A stretch of 46,406 bases of DNA from contig NZ_KI912266.1 of NCBI RefSeq assembly GCF_000235425.2, forward strand, positions 1,522,000 to 1,568,405, read 5' to 3'. How positions within the stretch are numbered: position 1 is the stretch's first letter; the number at the start of each line of letters is the position of its first letter. Origin of the DNA: Pseudofrankia saprophytica (GTDB taxonomy: Bacteria; Actinomycetota; Actinomycetes; Frankiales; Frankiaceae). The position numbers were made by a program, and so were the translations under genes. The notes under the pieces were generated by a model. The model made no database searches, was not told the DNA's origin, and was given only the letters and a program-made list of their open reading frames with translations. Positions 34,006-41,698 of the stretch are shown piece after piece.

Positions 34006-34033
34006 GGCTGGCGTTCGAAGTCCAGGGCTGGCG
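33995..34033. repeat. Tandem duplication of the cold-shock gene 3' end
   Basis: A 19-bp unit (33995-34013) recurs at 34015-34033 with one mismatch and a 20-bp period. Copy one includes the last codons and stop of the cold-shock gene; copy two is untranslated and lies just before the convergent mqnD stop. Confidence 0.8.
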
Positions 34034-34035
34034 GT

Positions 34036-34968
34036 TCAGCGCAGGGCGGTGGGAAGGCGGGGGACGAGGCCCTCGGCGGCGGCCCGTCCGAGGAGCTCCT
34101 CGACGGCGGCGTAGCCCTCGTCACCGAGATCGAGGCTGAAGTCGTTGACGTAGAGGTTGATGTGCGCCTGGACGACCTCGGGCGCCATCTCCTGGGAATG
34201 CGCCAGCACCCAGCCCGCGGACGCCGCCCGGTCGGTGAAGGCGGCCGCGACGCTGGTCCGCACGGCGACGCCGAGGTCGCCGACGGCGGCGGGCAGATCC
34301 CGGCGGGCGAGGATCGCGCCGAGCGGGATCGGCAGGCCGGTGGCTCCCTCCCACCAGTCACCGAGGTCGGCCACCGACACCAGCCCGTAGGACGGGTAGG
34401 TGAACCGGGACTCGTGGATCACCAGGCCCGCGTCGTAGCGGCCGTCGCGGACCGCGGGCATGATCTGGTCGAACGGGAGCACGTCGACCGAGGCCACGTC
34501 GACGCCGGCGGCCCAGAGCCGGAACAGCAGATACGCCGTGGTGCGGGTGCCGGGGATGGCCACCCTGGCGCCGCGCAGGACTCCCGGGCCGGCCGTGCCC
34601 GTCGCCCGCTCATCCACCTGGGCGGCGTCAGGGCCGCCGCCGGGCGCGCGGCCGGCGGCCATCAGGACCAGCGGGCCGCAGCCGCGGCCGAGCGCGCCGC
34701 CTGACGGCAGGAGCCGGTAGCCGTCGAGCAGCCACGGCAGCGCGGCGTAGGACACCTTCACCAGGTCGTCCAGGCCCTCGGCCGCCCGCGCGTTGAGCAC
34801 GTCGATGTCGGCGAACGTCACCGACACCGGCGGCATCCCCGCCACCAGGCCATGCGCCAGCGCATGGAACGCGAAGGTGTCGTTCGGGCACGGCGAGATA
34901 GCCAGACTCAGCGGCGCCACACCCCCGGGCGCGGCGGTCGGCCTGGGCTGGGTCAGCTCGGTTGCCAT
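34036..34968 (-). CDS. mqnD: 1,4-dihydroxy-6-naphthoate synthase MqnD (futalosine menaquinone pathway)
   Basis: 310 residues if it starts at ATG 34968; GTG 34920 is an in-frame alternative. The MqnD pattern is clear: LAISPCPNDTFAFHALAHG near the N-terminus, VTFADIDVLNARA, LDDLVKVSYAALPWLL, GARVAIPGTRTTAYLLFRLW, DAGLVIHESRFTYPSYGL, and GLPIPLGAILARRDL. It converts cyclic de-hypoxanthine futalosine to 1,4-dihydroxy-6-naphthoate, a menaquinone precursor. The ATG directly abuts the end of repeat element B and no Shine-Dalgarno sequence lies at normal spacing; the closest GGAG is about 18 nt away inside the repeat. mqnB lies upstream on the same strand beyond the repeat. Confidence 0.93.
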   Translation of the reverse strand: MATELTQPRPTAAPGGVAPLSLAISPCPNDTFAFHALAHGLVAGMPPVSVTFADIDVLNARAAEGLDDLVKVSYAALPWLLDGYRLLPSGGALGRGCGPLVLMAAGRAPGGGPDAAQVDERATGTAGPGVLRGARVAIPGTRTTAYLLFRLWAAGVDVASVDVLPFDQIMPAVRDGRYDAGLVIHESRFTYPSYGLVSVADLGDWWEGATGLPIPLGAILARRDLPAAVGDLGVAVRTSVAAAFTDRAASAGWVLAHSQEMAPEVVQAHINLYVNDFSLDLGDEGYAAVEELLGRAAAEGLVPRLPTALR

Positions 34969-35573
34969 GCTGTGTATTTTGGTTCGCTCCGTGCGGGCGG
35001 CGCGCTCCGGCCCCTTCCTTGCTTCGCTGCGGAAGGGACCTCCGCGCGCCGTCCTCCTCCGCTCACGTGCGCTGCGGCGACCTCCGCTGCGGCCCAACCA
35101 CTTCGCTTCGCTCGTGGTCGGGCCTCCGCGGAGGCGCGCCTCCGCGCCGTACGGTCACCCGCCGTTGATCGTCACCAACCCGAAACGGCTGTGCTCCCAG
35201 GGCCACGTCGCTTCGCTCGTGGGTCGGGTCTCCGCGGAGGCGCGCCTCCGCGCCGCACGGTCACCCGCCGTTGATCGTCACCAACCCGAACGGCTGTGCT
35301 CCCAGGGCCACGTTCGCTTCGCTCGTGGGTGGCTCCCGCAAGGATCTGCTCCAGATCGGGCCCCGATCTTGGACTAGCGCCGGTCAAGCGGGTCGCAACC
35401 GAGCTGGCGCGGAGGCGCGCCTCGCGGAGGCCCGACCCACGAGCGAAGCGAAGTGGGCCGGGCCGCAGCGAGGTCGCCGGAGCGCACGTTCGCGGAGGAG
35501 GACACGGCGCGGAGGTCCCGTGGGAGCGAAGCGAGTACGGGGCCGGAGCGCCGTGCCCGCACGGAGCGAACCA
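34969..35573. repeat. Palindromic repeat element B (large inverted repeat)
   Basis: The left arm 34981-35093 and right arm 35462-35572 are inverted copies of one another and of the arms of element A. The left arm of B matches the right arm of A (shared GCTGTGT edge, GCGCGC and ACGGTCACC inner end). The right arm of B matches the left arm of A (inner end CCAGCTCGGTTGCG). B is therefore A in reverse orientation. B also holds a tandem duplication of about 105 bp in its centre. It fills the whole gap between mqnB, whose stop is 4 bp away, and mqnD. Confidence 0.9.
35101..35330. repeat. 105-bp tandem duplication inside element B
   Basis: The segment beginning TTCGCTTCGCTCGTGG at about 35102 and ending GGGCCACG at 35207 is repeated from 35208 to about 35312 with only a few differences. 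A third partial copy starts at about 35313. Each copy contains the GGAGGCGCGCCTCC palindrome and the shared ACGGTCACCCGCCGTTGATC stretch. Element A has one diverged copy of this segment. Confidence 0.85.
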
Positions 35574-35576
35574 ATG

Positions 35577-36476
35577 TCAGAGCGTCTGGAGCAGGCCGTC
35601 AGGGTGGGCGACCAGGGCGCCCGCCGCGGTGCGCAGGCTCGCGAGCGCGGACGGCATGTTCCAGCTGCCCCGGTCGCGCCGGCCCACCTGGTTGCTGATC
35701 GCGCGGATCTCGCCGACGGGCACCCCGAAGGCCGCGGCGGCGATGCCGACCGCGTAGCCCTCCATGCCCTCCGCGACCGGGTCGAAGCGGGCGGTGAGAG
35801 TCGCCGCGCGAAGTTCGGTGCCGGTGACGGTGGCGACGCTGAGCACCGGGCCGGCGGCCACTCGGCGGCCGGTCAGCCCGAGCACGGTGCGCAGCCGTTC
35901 GACGAGCTCGGGGTCCGGGACGATCGTGGACGAGCCGAGACCCAGGTCGTCCAGGGTGAGGAACTTGCCGTCGACGGACGAGCTGGTGGTGCGTGGCAGC
36001 GGCGGCGCGCCGGTGCTGTGGAAGCCGAGGCTGCGATCCATCTCGTGGATCTGGCCCTGCGGCTCGCGCAGGTCGTCGAGGCCCGACTCGGCGCCCAGGT
36101 CGGCGGCGATCAGCCGCCCCGCCACCGCGAGGTCGCCTATCTCGGCCCAGCCGCGAAACCCGCCCGCGACCCCCATGGACAGCACGAGGGTGAAGGGGTC
36201 GCCCGCCGCCTGCGCGACCGCGAGCGCCACCGCGGTGCCGGCCGAGGCCGCCGGCCCGCCAGTGCCGGCGGCGAGCACCGTCACGGGGCCGCGGCGGCGC
36301 CCGACGTAGGGGCCGAGGGTGGACGTGGTCAGCAACTGCCGGTCCCAGTCGGGCGAGACGGGCGCGCTCGGCGCCTCGGCGGAACGTCCGCGGGAACGCG
36401 ACCAGCTACCCATCAGGCCCGCGCACACCGCGTCCGCCTCCGCCTGCACGGCGGTGACGATCAGGGTGCGGCTCAT
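35577..36476 (-). CDS. mqnB: Futalosine hydrolase MqnB
   Basis: 299 residues from ATG 36476 (MSRTLIVTAVQAEADAVCAGL). The nucleoside-phosphorylase-like fold shows LAAGTGGPAASAGTAVALA, LVLSMGVAGGF, AEIGDLAVAGRLIAADLGAES, a VATVTGTELRA segment, and MEGYAVGIAAAAFGVPVGEIRAISNQVGRRD (the catalytic and purine-binding Glu/Asp region). It releases hypoxanthine from futalosine. An insert at about residues 28-45 is Arg/Ser-rich. mqnD follows on the same strand beyond element B, so the pair would form an operon only if the element is transcribed through. Confidence 0.92.
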   Translation of the reverse strand: MSRTLIVTAVQAEADAVCAGLMGSWSRSRGRSAEAPSAPVSPDWDRQLLTTSTLGPYVGRRRGPVTVLAAGTGGPAASAGTAVALAVAQAAGDPFTLVLSMGVAGGFRGWAEIGDLAVAGRLIAADLGAESGLDDLREPQGQIHEMDRSLGFHSTGAPPLPRTTSSSVDGKFLTLDDLGLGSSTIVPDPELVERLRTVLGLTGRRVAAGPVLSVATVTGTELRAATLTARFDPVAEGMEGYAVGIAAAAFGVPVGEIRAISNQVGRRDRGSWNMPSALASLRTAAGALVAHPDGLLQTL

Positions 36477-36993
36477 CGGCGTGTCCGAGGCATGGTTCCT
36501 GGCTTTCGTGTCGCTGTTACGTTGCGTCGCACTATTGTCACGCCTGAGGCGCGTGGTCGGTCCTGCCGGTCACGTTCCTTCGGGGTCCGGGGTCGGCCTG
36601 GCGGCCCTGGGTCGGTTCCGTGCGCCATCGAAGGAATCAACATGCCCACCGGAAGCGCCACCGTGTCGGATGGCGCGGTAACAGCACGGGGTTTCCAAGA
36701 CGGGCAAACAGGACTTTGTTGACGGACCTTAGCATCGCCGTCGACGGTGCGTGGTGCCCCGCATCTCCATGTCCGGCTCGGTGGCGACTCGACCCGGATC
36801 GGCACGTCCGGCTCGTGCGCCACCGCCGCGGACCCCGGGCATCCCGCGGGCATGCCGGGGGCGGCGGGGACGCCGGCGGCCTGGCGGCCCCGGGGGCCTC
36901 CGCCGAGCGGTGTCGATGCCCCACCGGGGGGCCGGTTGGGCCGCCCGGCGGAGCGCGCGCTTCAAAGGCGGTCCACGCGCGGTTCAGACCGGT
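36477..36993. other. Spacer upstream of mqnB
   Basis: About 517 bp lie between the mqnB start and the stop of the DUF3027 gene. This should hold the mqnB promoter. The only coding candidate I can point to is a 26-codon frame at 36642-36722 (separate entry). Longer open frames here are Arg/Pro-rich noise. Confidence 0.4.
36642..36722 (+). CDS. Candidate 26-residue small ORF
   Basis: ATG 36642 follows GAAGGAATCAAC, a good AAGGA site at 6-nt spacing. The short frame starts MPTGSATVSD and ends at TGA 36720-36722. There is no known family. It could be a real small protein or chance. The first four residues, MPTG, equal those of the cold-shock protein in this window, but the similarity stops there. 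Confidence 0.2.
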   Translation: MPTGSATVSDGAVTARGFQDGQTGLC

Positions 36994-38331
36994 TCAGGCG
37001 TGACCGTATGGCTCCGGGCGGCCGGCGTGGCTGATGCCGGAAGCGTCCCCGCCAGCGCCGCCCGCCGTCGCGCCGACCAGCTCGACGTCCGTCGGCGTCA
37101 GATCGGATGGATCCTCGTCGAAGGGCACTGACTCGGGATGCGCCGACGGCGCGACCAGCGCCTCGGAATGGGCGCCGCAGCCGTGGTCGATGGAGGTCAC
37201 CCGTGCATCGTCCGGCGCCAGCTCGTTGGCGCACGCGCCGAACAGGCGGCCAAGCGCGCCGGCCAGCCGCACGTGGAAGCCGCAGGTGAGGCAGGTGGCC
37301 GGGGCGACCTTCGCCACATGCGCGTCCGGGCCGGGCTCCCCGGCGTACCAGCGCGCGCTGGCCTCCTCGCGGCCGATCGCCGACAGCACCCGCGGCCGGC
37401 CGAGGCCGAGCTCCAGGAAGTCGTCGGTGTCGACGAGCTCGTCGACGTCGCTACGGCGCAGCGCGAGCCTGGGGTCGTCGACGGCGGTCGGCAGCAGATC
37501 GCCGACGCCGACGTCGCCCGGGCGCAGCCGCTGCGACCACGGCACCCAGGGCGGCGCGAGCAGCGCGCCCTCGCCCGGCATCAGCACCACGTCGTCGACG
37601 GTCACCCGGCGAACCCGTGGCGCCCGCGCGGTGATGACGGCCCACACCCAGCCCCGGTAGGCGGGTGTGCGGCAGGCGAACCGGTGCAGCACCAGTCGCT
37701 CACCCTCGGCCTCGACGCTGAGGTGCTCGCCGACCGCGTCCGCGTCGCCGGCCTCCTCGACGGCGGCCTCGCGGGCGACGTCGACCGCGGCCGCACAGAC
37801 CGGGTCGGGGGCCCGGACGGCCCGCCCCGCGCGACCACGGCCCCCCTCGTCGACCGTCTCGTCCTCGTCCGCCGCGCCCTGGATCTCGGCGACAGCCGGC
37901 TCGGGCTCGGGTGGCGTGACTGCTTCGGGTTCCTCGGAGGCCTCGGCGGTCGGCACCGTCTCGGGCTCGGCTTCGGGTGGCGTGACTGCTTCGGGTTCCT
38001 CGGAGGCCTCGGCGGTCGGCACCGTCACCGTCTCGGCAGTGGGCTGCTCCCCGGAGAGTGTCTCAACGGTCGGTGTCTCGGCGGCCGGCGTATCGGGAAC
38101 CGGGGGGTTACTCGTCGGGGCCTCGGCCGAAACGGCAACCGGCTCGGCGGCCTGGCCGGCGAGCGCTTCCGGTGCCTCCTCGCTGGTCACGGGGTCTGGC
38201 GTCCCGGCCGCGATCGACGTATCCGGCTGCGCGGCCACAGGCGTAGCTGAGGCCGCGGCCGGCGTCGCCGGGGTTGCGCTCACGGCGTCGTCAGCGCCTG
38301 TCACATCGTCCACGAATACATTCTCGCCCAA
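36994..38331 (-). CDS. DUF3027 family protein with a repetitive acidic N-terminal extension
   Basis: 445 residues from TTG 38331; GTG 38313 is an equally possible start. The N-terminal 170 residues are disordered, Ala/Pro/Glu/Thr-rich, and contain a 22-residue tandem repeat (VPTAEASEEPEAVTPPE core). The DUF3027 domain follows (about 175-400): CAAAVDVAREAAVEEAG, a beta-rich part ending PPWVPWSQRLRPGDVGVGDLLP, and ATCLTCGFHVRLAGALGRLFGACANELAPDDARVTSIDHGCGAHSE with probable zinc-binding cysteines. The function is unknown; the family is actinobacterial. It diverges from the MFS gene. Confidence 0.85.
   Translation of the reverse strand: MGENVFVDDVTGADDAVSATPATPAAASATPVAAQPDTSIAAGTPDPVTSEEAPEALAGQAAEPVAVSAEAPTSNPPVPDTPAAETPTVETLSGEQPTAETVTVPTAEASEEPEAVTPPEAEPETVPTAEASEEPEAVTPPEPEPAVAEIQGAADEDETVDEGGRGRAGRAVRAPDPVCAAAVDVAREAAVEEAGDADAVGEHLSVEAEGERLVLHRFACRTPAYRGWVWAVITARAPRVRRVTVDDVVLMPGEGALLAPPWVPWSQRLRPGDVGVGDLLPTAVDDPRLALRRSDVDELVDTDDFLELGLGRPRVLSAIGREEASARWYAGEPGPDAHVAKVAPATCLTCGFHVRLAGALGRLFGACANELAPDDARVTSIDHGCGAHSEALVAPSAHPESVPFDEDPSDLTPTDVELVGATAGGAGGDASGISHAGRPEPYGHA
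37907..38026 (-). repeat. 66-bp tandem coding repeat in the DUF3027 gene
   Basis: Two copies with a 66-bp period (first from about 37907, second from about 37973) are identical over about 54 bp and encode a 22-residue direct repeat. The frame is kept. The near-identity points to a recent duplication. Confidence 0.85.
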
Positions 38332-38442
38332 CCGTGACCGGTACGCCCGGCGTGGTCGTGGCCCAGCGGCTGTTTCGCGAGCACACTCGGCAGGGTGGGT
38401 ACTGGCGGGATCGGCCGAACGGTGGGAAAGGCCCGCGCCGGG

Positions 38443-40254
38443 ATGGGCACGGGCCTGACTCGGGTGCGCGCGTCGACGAGACGGGATGGCGCGGACCGAT
38501 CAGGGCTCGCGGCCCTGCTCGACCTGTCCGTGATCAATGCCGCCGGCGACGCGTTGGTCACCGTGGTGCTGGCTGGATCGCTGTTCTTTTCCGTCCCGAC
38601 GGGTGAGGCGCGCTCCAAAGTCGCCCTTTATCTGTTGATCACGATGGTGCCGTTCGTGCTGCTCGCGCCCGTGATCGGACCGGTCCTCGACCGGTTTCCC
38701 TACGGGCGGCGCTCGGCCCTCGCCGCGCTCTGCCTTGGCCGCGGCATGCTTGCCTGGCAGCTGGCCGCCTCGCTGACCGGGCTCGCGGTCTACCCGCTTG
38801 CGCTCGGCCTGCTCATGCTCTCGCGGGCGTTCGGGGTCGCGCGCAGCGCGGTCATCCCGCGGGTGGCTCCGCCGGAGCTGACCCTCGTCAAGGTCAACTC
38901 GCGAATGTCGATGGTCAACATCGTTGCCGGCACCATCGCCGCCCCGGTCGGCCTCGGCGTCGCGCACATCCCCTACGTCGGTTACCCGTGGGTGCTGCGG
39001 ATCTGCGCGGTGCTCTACCTGGCCGGCGTGCCGTACGCGTTCAAGCTGCCGAAGCGGGTCGACTCGAACGAGGGAGAGCGCCGGCTGCGGGACGTGGTCG
39101 CCTCCGCGACCGGCCCGCGGGCTCCCCTGGTCGCCGGGGAGAAGAAGCAGAGGAACCAGAGCCGGCCGGCCCGGGCGCGCGCCGCCGTGCGGGCGGTGCT
39201 CGGCGGGTCACCGGCGGCGCTGCGCTCGACCCTGGTGCTGCGCACGATTGTGGGATTCCTGACCTTCTACCTGGCCTTCCTGCTGCGCGCCGAGGGCGGA
39301 ACCTCGCTGTGGCTCGGCGTGCTGGCCGCGGCGGCGGCTGTCGGCAGTGGTCTGGGCGTCCTCATCGGCGGGCGGCTCGGCCGGCGTCGCCCCGAACGTC
39401 TCCTGACCCTCGCGCTGCTGCTGACGACGGGCAGCTGCGCGCTCGCGGCGGTCACCTACGCGAAGCTCACGGCGTTGCTCGCCGCGCTGTTGGCGATGCT
39501 GGCCGCCTCGATGGCCAAGCTCGCCCTGGACGCGATCATCCAGCGGGACACCGCCGACGACGTGCGCAACTCGGCGTTCGCCCGCTCGGAGACCGTCCTG
39601 CAGCTCGGCTGGGTCGGCGGTGGCGCCGTCGGGCTGATAGAGATGCCCGGCCCGCTGGGCTTCGTCCTCGCGGCCGCGGCGGCCGGCGCGACGGTGTTCG
39701 GGCAGGCGCGGGAGCTTCGGCGGATCCGCGCGGCGCGCCGCGCCGAGGCCGACGCACCGGAGACGGCGGGCGACTGGCCGACCGGCGAGCCCTGGTCGGG
39801 CGGTGAGACCTGGTCGGCCGGGCGAGAGGTTCTTCCGGCGATGATGCCGCCGCCCGGGGACCAGTCGCCGCCCGCTGGCTGGCCAGCGGCCGCCACGGTT
39901 CCCAGGGACCAGCCGAAGCCCACCCGCAGATGGGGAAGCCGCACGCGGCCGCAGGCAGCTCCGCGACCACCGTCGACCTCGGACTGGCCCCAGTCTTCGT
40001 GGTCCGGGGACCCGTCGCAGACGGATGGGCCGGGCTGGGGAGAAGGCGACGACTGGCCGCCCGCCGCCGCGGCGGCGGGCGGCCCGGTGCCAGCCGTAGA
40101 CGCGGAGGTGACCCTGCCGGCCCGCCGGCGCCGGTGGGGGCCGCGCGCGAGCGCGCGGCCGATCGAACCCGACCCGGACACGACCCGCCCCCTCGACCAG
40201 GAACGGCGGCACCCGCAGGTGCCGCCGCCCAGGGCCGATCTTCCTACCGACTAG
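38443..40254 (+). CDS. MFS transporter with a disordered C-terminal tail
   Basis: About 603 residues. ATG 38443 is preferred (GGGAAAGG upstream); GTG 38395 is possible. About 10-12 hydrophobic segments run to residue about 430, starting at LLDLSVINAAGDALVTVVLAGSLFF. The loop PVLDRFPYGRRSALAALCLGRG corresponds to the MFS motif-A region. The final 150 residues are Pro/Trp/Gly-rich and cytoplasmic. The substrate is unknown. Similar transporters beside DUF3027 genes recur in actinobacteria (recollection). A terminator follows at 40261-40282. Confidence 0.85.
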   Translation: MGTGLTRVRASTRRDGADRSGLAALLDLSVINAAGDALVTVVLAGSLFFSVPTGEARSKVALYLLITMVPFVLLAPVIGPVLDRFPYGRRSALAALCLGRGMLAWQLAASLTGLAVYPLALGLLMLSRAFGVARSAVIPRVAPPELTLVKVNSRMSMVNIVAGTIAAPVGLGVAHIPYVGYPWVLRICAVLYLAGVPYAFKLPKRVDSNEGERRLRDVVASATGPRAPLVAGEKKQRNQSRPARARAAVRAVLGGSPAALRSTLVLRTIVGFLTFYLAFLLRAEGGTSLWLGVLAAAAAVGSGLGVLIGGRLGRRRPERLLTLALLLTTGSCALAAVTYAKLTALLAALLAMLAASMAKLALDAIIQRDTADDVRNSAFARSETVLQLGWVGGGAVGLIEMPGPLGFVLAAAAAGATVFGQARELRRIRAARRAEADAPETAGDWPTGEPWSGGETWSAGREVLPAMMPPPGDQSPPAGWPAAATVPRDQPKPTRRWGSRTRPQAAPRPPSTSDWPQSSWSGDPSQTDGPGWGEGDDWPPAAAAAGGPVPAVDAEVTLPARRRRWGPRASARPIEPDPDTTRPLDQERRHPQVPPPRADLPTD

Positions 40255-40260
40255 CGTCCG

Positions 40261-40282
40261 CGGCCCGGTCGAGACCGGGCCG
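40261..40282. terminator. Terminator hairpin between convergent genes
   Basis: CGGCCCGGTC (40261-40270) and GACCGGGCCG (40273-40282) form a tight stem with a nominal 2-nt gap, so effectively 9 bp around a 4-nt loop. It serves the MFS gene and the minus-strand binding-protein gene. Confidence 0.75.
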
Positions 40283-40293
40283 GCTTCGGACTG

Positions 40294-41334
40294 CTAGGCG
40301 AGCAGGTTCTTGCTCTTCAGGTATTCCTCGGCGACGTCGGAGGTCTTCTCCCGGTCGGAGTCGACCTTCTTGTTCAGCTCGGCGAGGTCGGCGGTGGTCA
40401 GCACGGGCGCCAGCGCGTTCAGCGCCGCGCTGATCTCGGGCGTGAGTGACTTCGTGTTGACGATCGGAACCAGGTTGTCAGCGTTCTGCAGCTTCTTGTC
40501 GTCGTCGAGCACGACCAGGTCGTAGTCGTCGACCGTGGCGTCCGTGGTCAGGACCAGCCCGAGCTGGGCGGTGTTGTCCTTGACCGCGGACTTCGTCTGC
40601 GCGGTGTCGACGCCGGTCTCGACGATCCCGGTGACCTTGATGCCGTAGGTCTTCTCGAGGCCCGGCTGGCAGAACGGCCGGGTCGCGCACTCGGGACCCG
40701 CGGCGATCTTCACCTCGAGGCCCTTGGCGCCCAGGTCGGACAGCGTCTTGAGGCCGTTCTTGGACGCGAAGTCCTTGCTGACGGCGAACGCGTTCTGGTC
40801 GACGGCGTCCGCCGGGTCCAGCGCGGTGAGGCCCTTGCCGGTGGCGAGCTTGCGCAGCGCCGCCAGCGACGCGTCCAGGTCCGACGACGAGACCGACGCC
40901 GCGTCCTTGCCGTTGACCAGCGAGTTGAGCAGGTCGGCGTAGGTGGCGACGTACTGCGGCATGACGTCGATCTGGCCGCTCTCCAGTGAGGACTGGGCGA
41001 TCTCGGTGCTCTGCACCGAGGTCCGGTCCACCTCGAAGCCGGCCTTGGTGAGCAGCTGGCCGTACATGTCGGCCAGGATCTTGCTCTCGGTGAACCCGGC
41101 GTCGGCGATGGTCAGGTGCCCCTTGGCGGCGCTGGTGGTACCGCTGGCGGCAGGCTGCCCGGAGTCGTCGTCGGAGCCGCCACAGGCGGCCGCGCCCAGG
41201 GTGACTGCCAGCACGGCCGCGACGCCGACCACGCGTGGCCCGACGCCGCGGCCGAACAGCCGGCCGAGGTGTGGGCGGCCGCGGCGGCGTGGCCGCGGAT
41301 CGGGATCGTCGGCGAACGGTGTCGTTTCTGCCAC
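40294..41334 (-). CDS. Osmoprotectant/glycine-betaine ABC transporter substrate-binding lipoprotein
   Basis: 346 residues from GTG 41334 with AGGAGAGG upstream; longer frames upstream lack support. A long Arg-rich N-terminus (about 30 residues) precedes the signal segment VVGVAAVLAVTLGAAAC with a lipobox cysteine. The rest is the OpuAC-type fold: LTIADAGFTESKILADMYGQLLTKAGFEVD, IDVMPQYVATYADLL, ATRPFCQPGLEKTYGI, LGLVLTTDATVDDYDLVVLDDDKKLQNADNLVPIV. It captures quaternary amines outside the membrane. No ATPase or permease gene is nearby, so it is an orphan in this window. Confidence 0.9.
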   Translation of the reverse strand: MAETTPFADDPDPRPRRRGRPHLGRLFGRGVGPRVVGVAAVLAVTLGAAACGGSDDDSGQPAASGTTSAAKGHLTIADAGFTESKILADMYGQLLTKAGFEVDRTSVQSTEIAQSSLESGQIDVMPQYVATYADLLNSLVNGKDAASVSSSDLDASLAALRKLATGKGLTALDPADAVDQNAFAVSKDFASKNGLKTLSDLGAKGLEVKIAAGPECATRPFCQPGLEKTYGIKVTGIVETGVDTAQTKSAVKDNTAQLGLVLTTDATVDDYDLVVLDDDKKLQNADNLVPIVNTKSLTPEISAALNALAPVLTTADLAELNKKVDSDREKTSDVAEEYLKSKNLLA

Positions 41335-41698
41335 AGGTACCTCTCCTGAGTGTGGGCGCCCTGCGCCCTGCCCCGTGCACCGGCGGCTGGCCGGGCCTCG
41401 TCGTGTGGAAGTGGGCTGGGCAACGGTCCGCAACACGTTGTCCGGCCGATCGAGGCAACGCAACCAGATACTGCCTATTCCCGGTGGAAAACCACAGAAC
41501 TGTAATCCTCGTGTCATACAAACGAGCCCGGCTGCGGAGCGTGGATGAGCAGCCGTAGCGAGTAGCCGCGGGACGAGGGACGCCGTCGGCCACATCCGCG
41601 GCCACATCCGCGCCGGCCCCCGGCTGCCGGCGGGCGAACGTACGATCGGGCGCCGAACAGACGGCGGCGGAGCGGCGGCGGAGGTGAGACTGGCACCG
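41335..41698. other. Divergent spacer between the binding-protein gene and larB
   Basis: 364 bp that must contain both promoters. An AT-richer patch at about 41455-41525 is the best promoter candidate. I see no convincing hexamer pair, riboswitch or inverted-repeat operator. Confidence 0.4.

Noticed and set aside
35101-35330. Possible CRISPR array at the repeated segment in element B
   Set aside because: The copies are contiguous tandem duplications of about 105 bp without unique spacers, and no cas genes are present.
34978-35575. Arg-rich open frames within elements A and B (VTVRRGGAPPRRP-type)
   Set aside because: They exist in several frames because the repeat is GC-rich and palindromic; none has a start with a ribosome-binding site or keeps its frame between the two copies.
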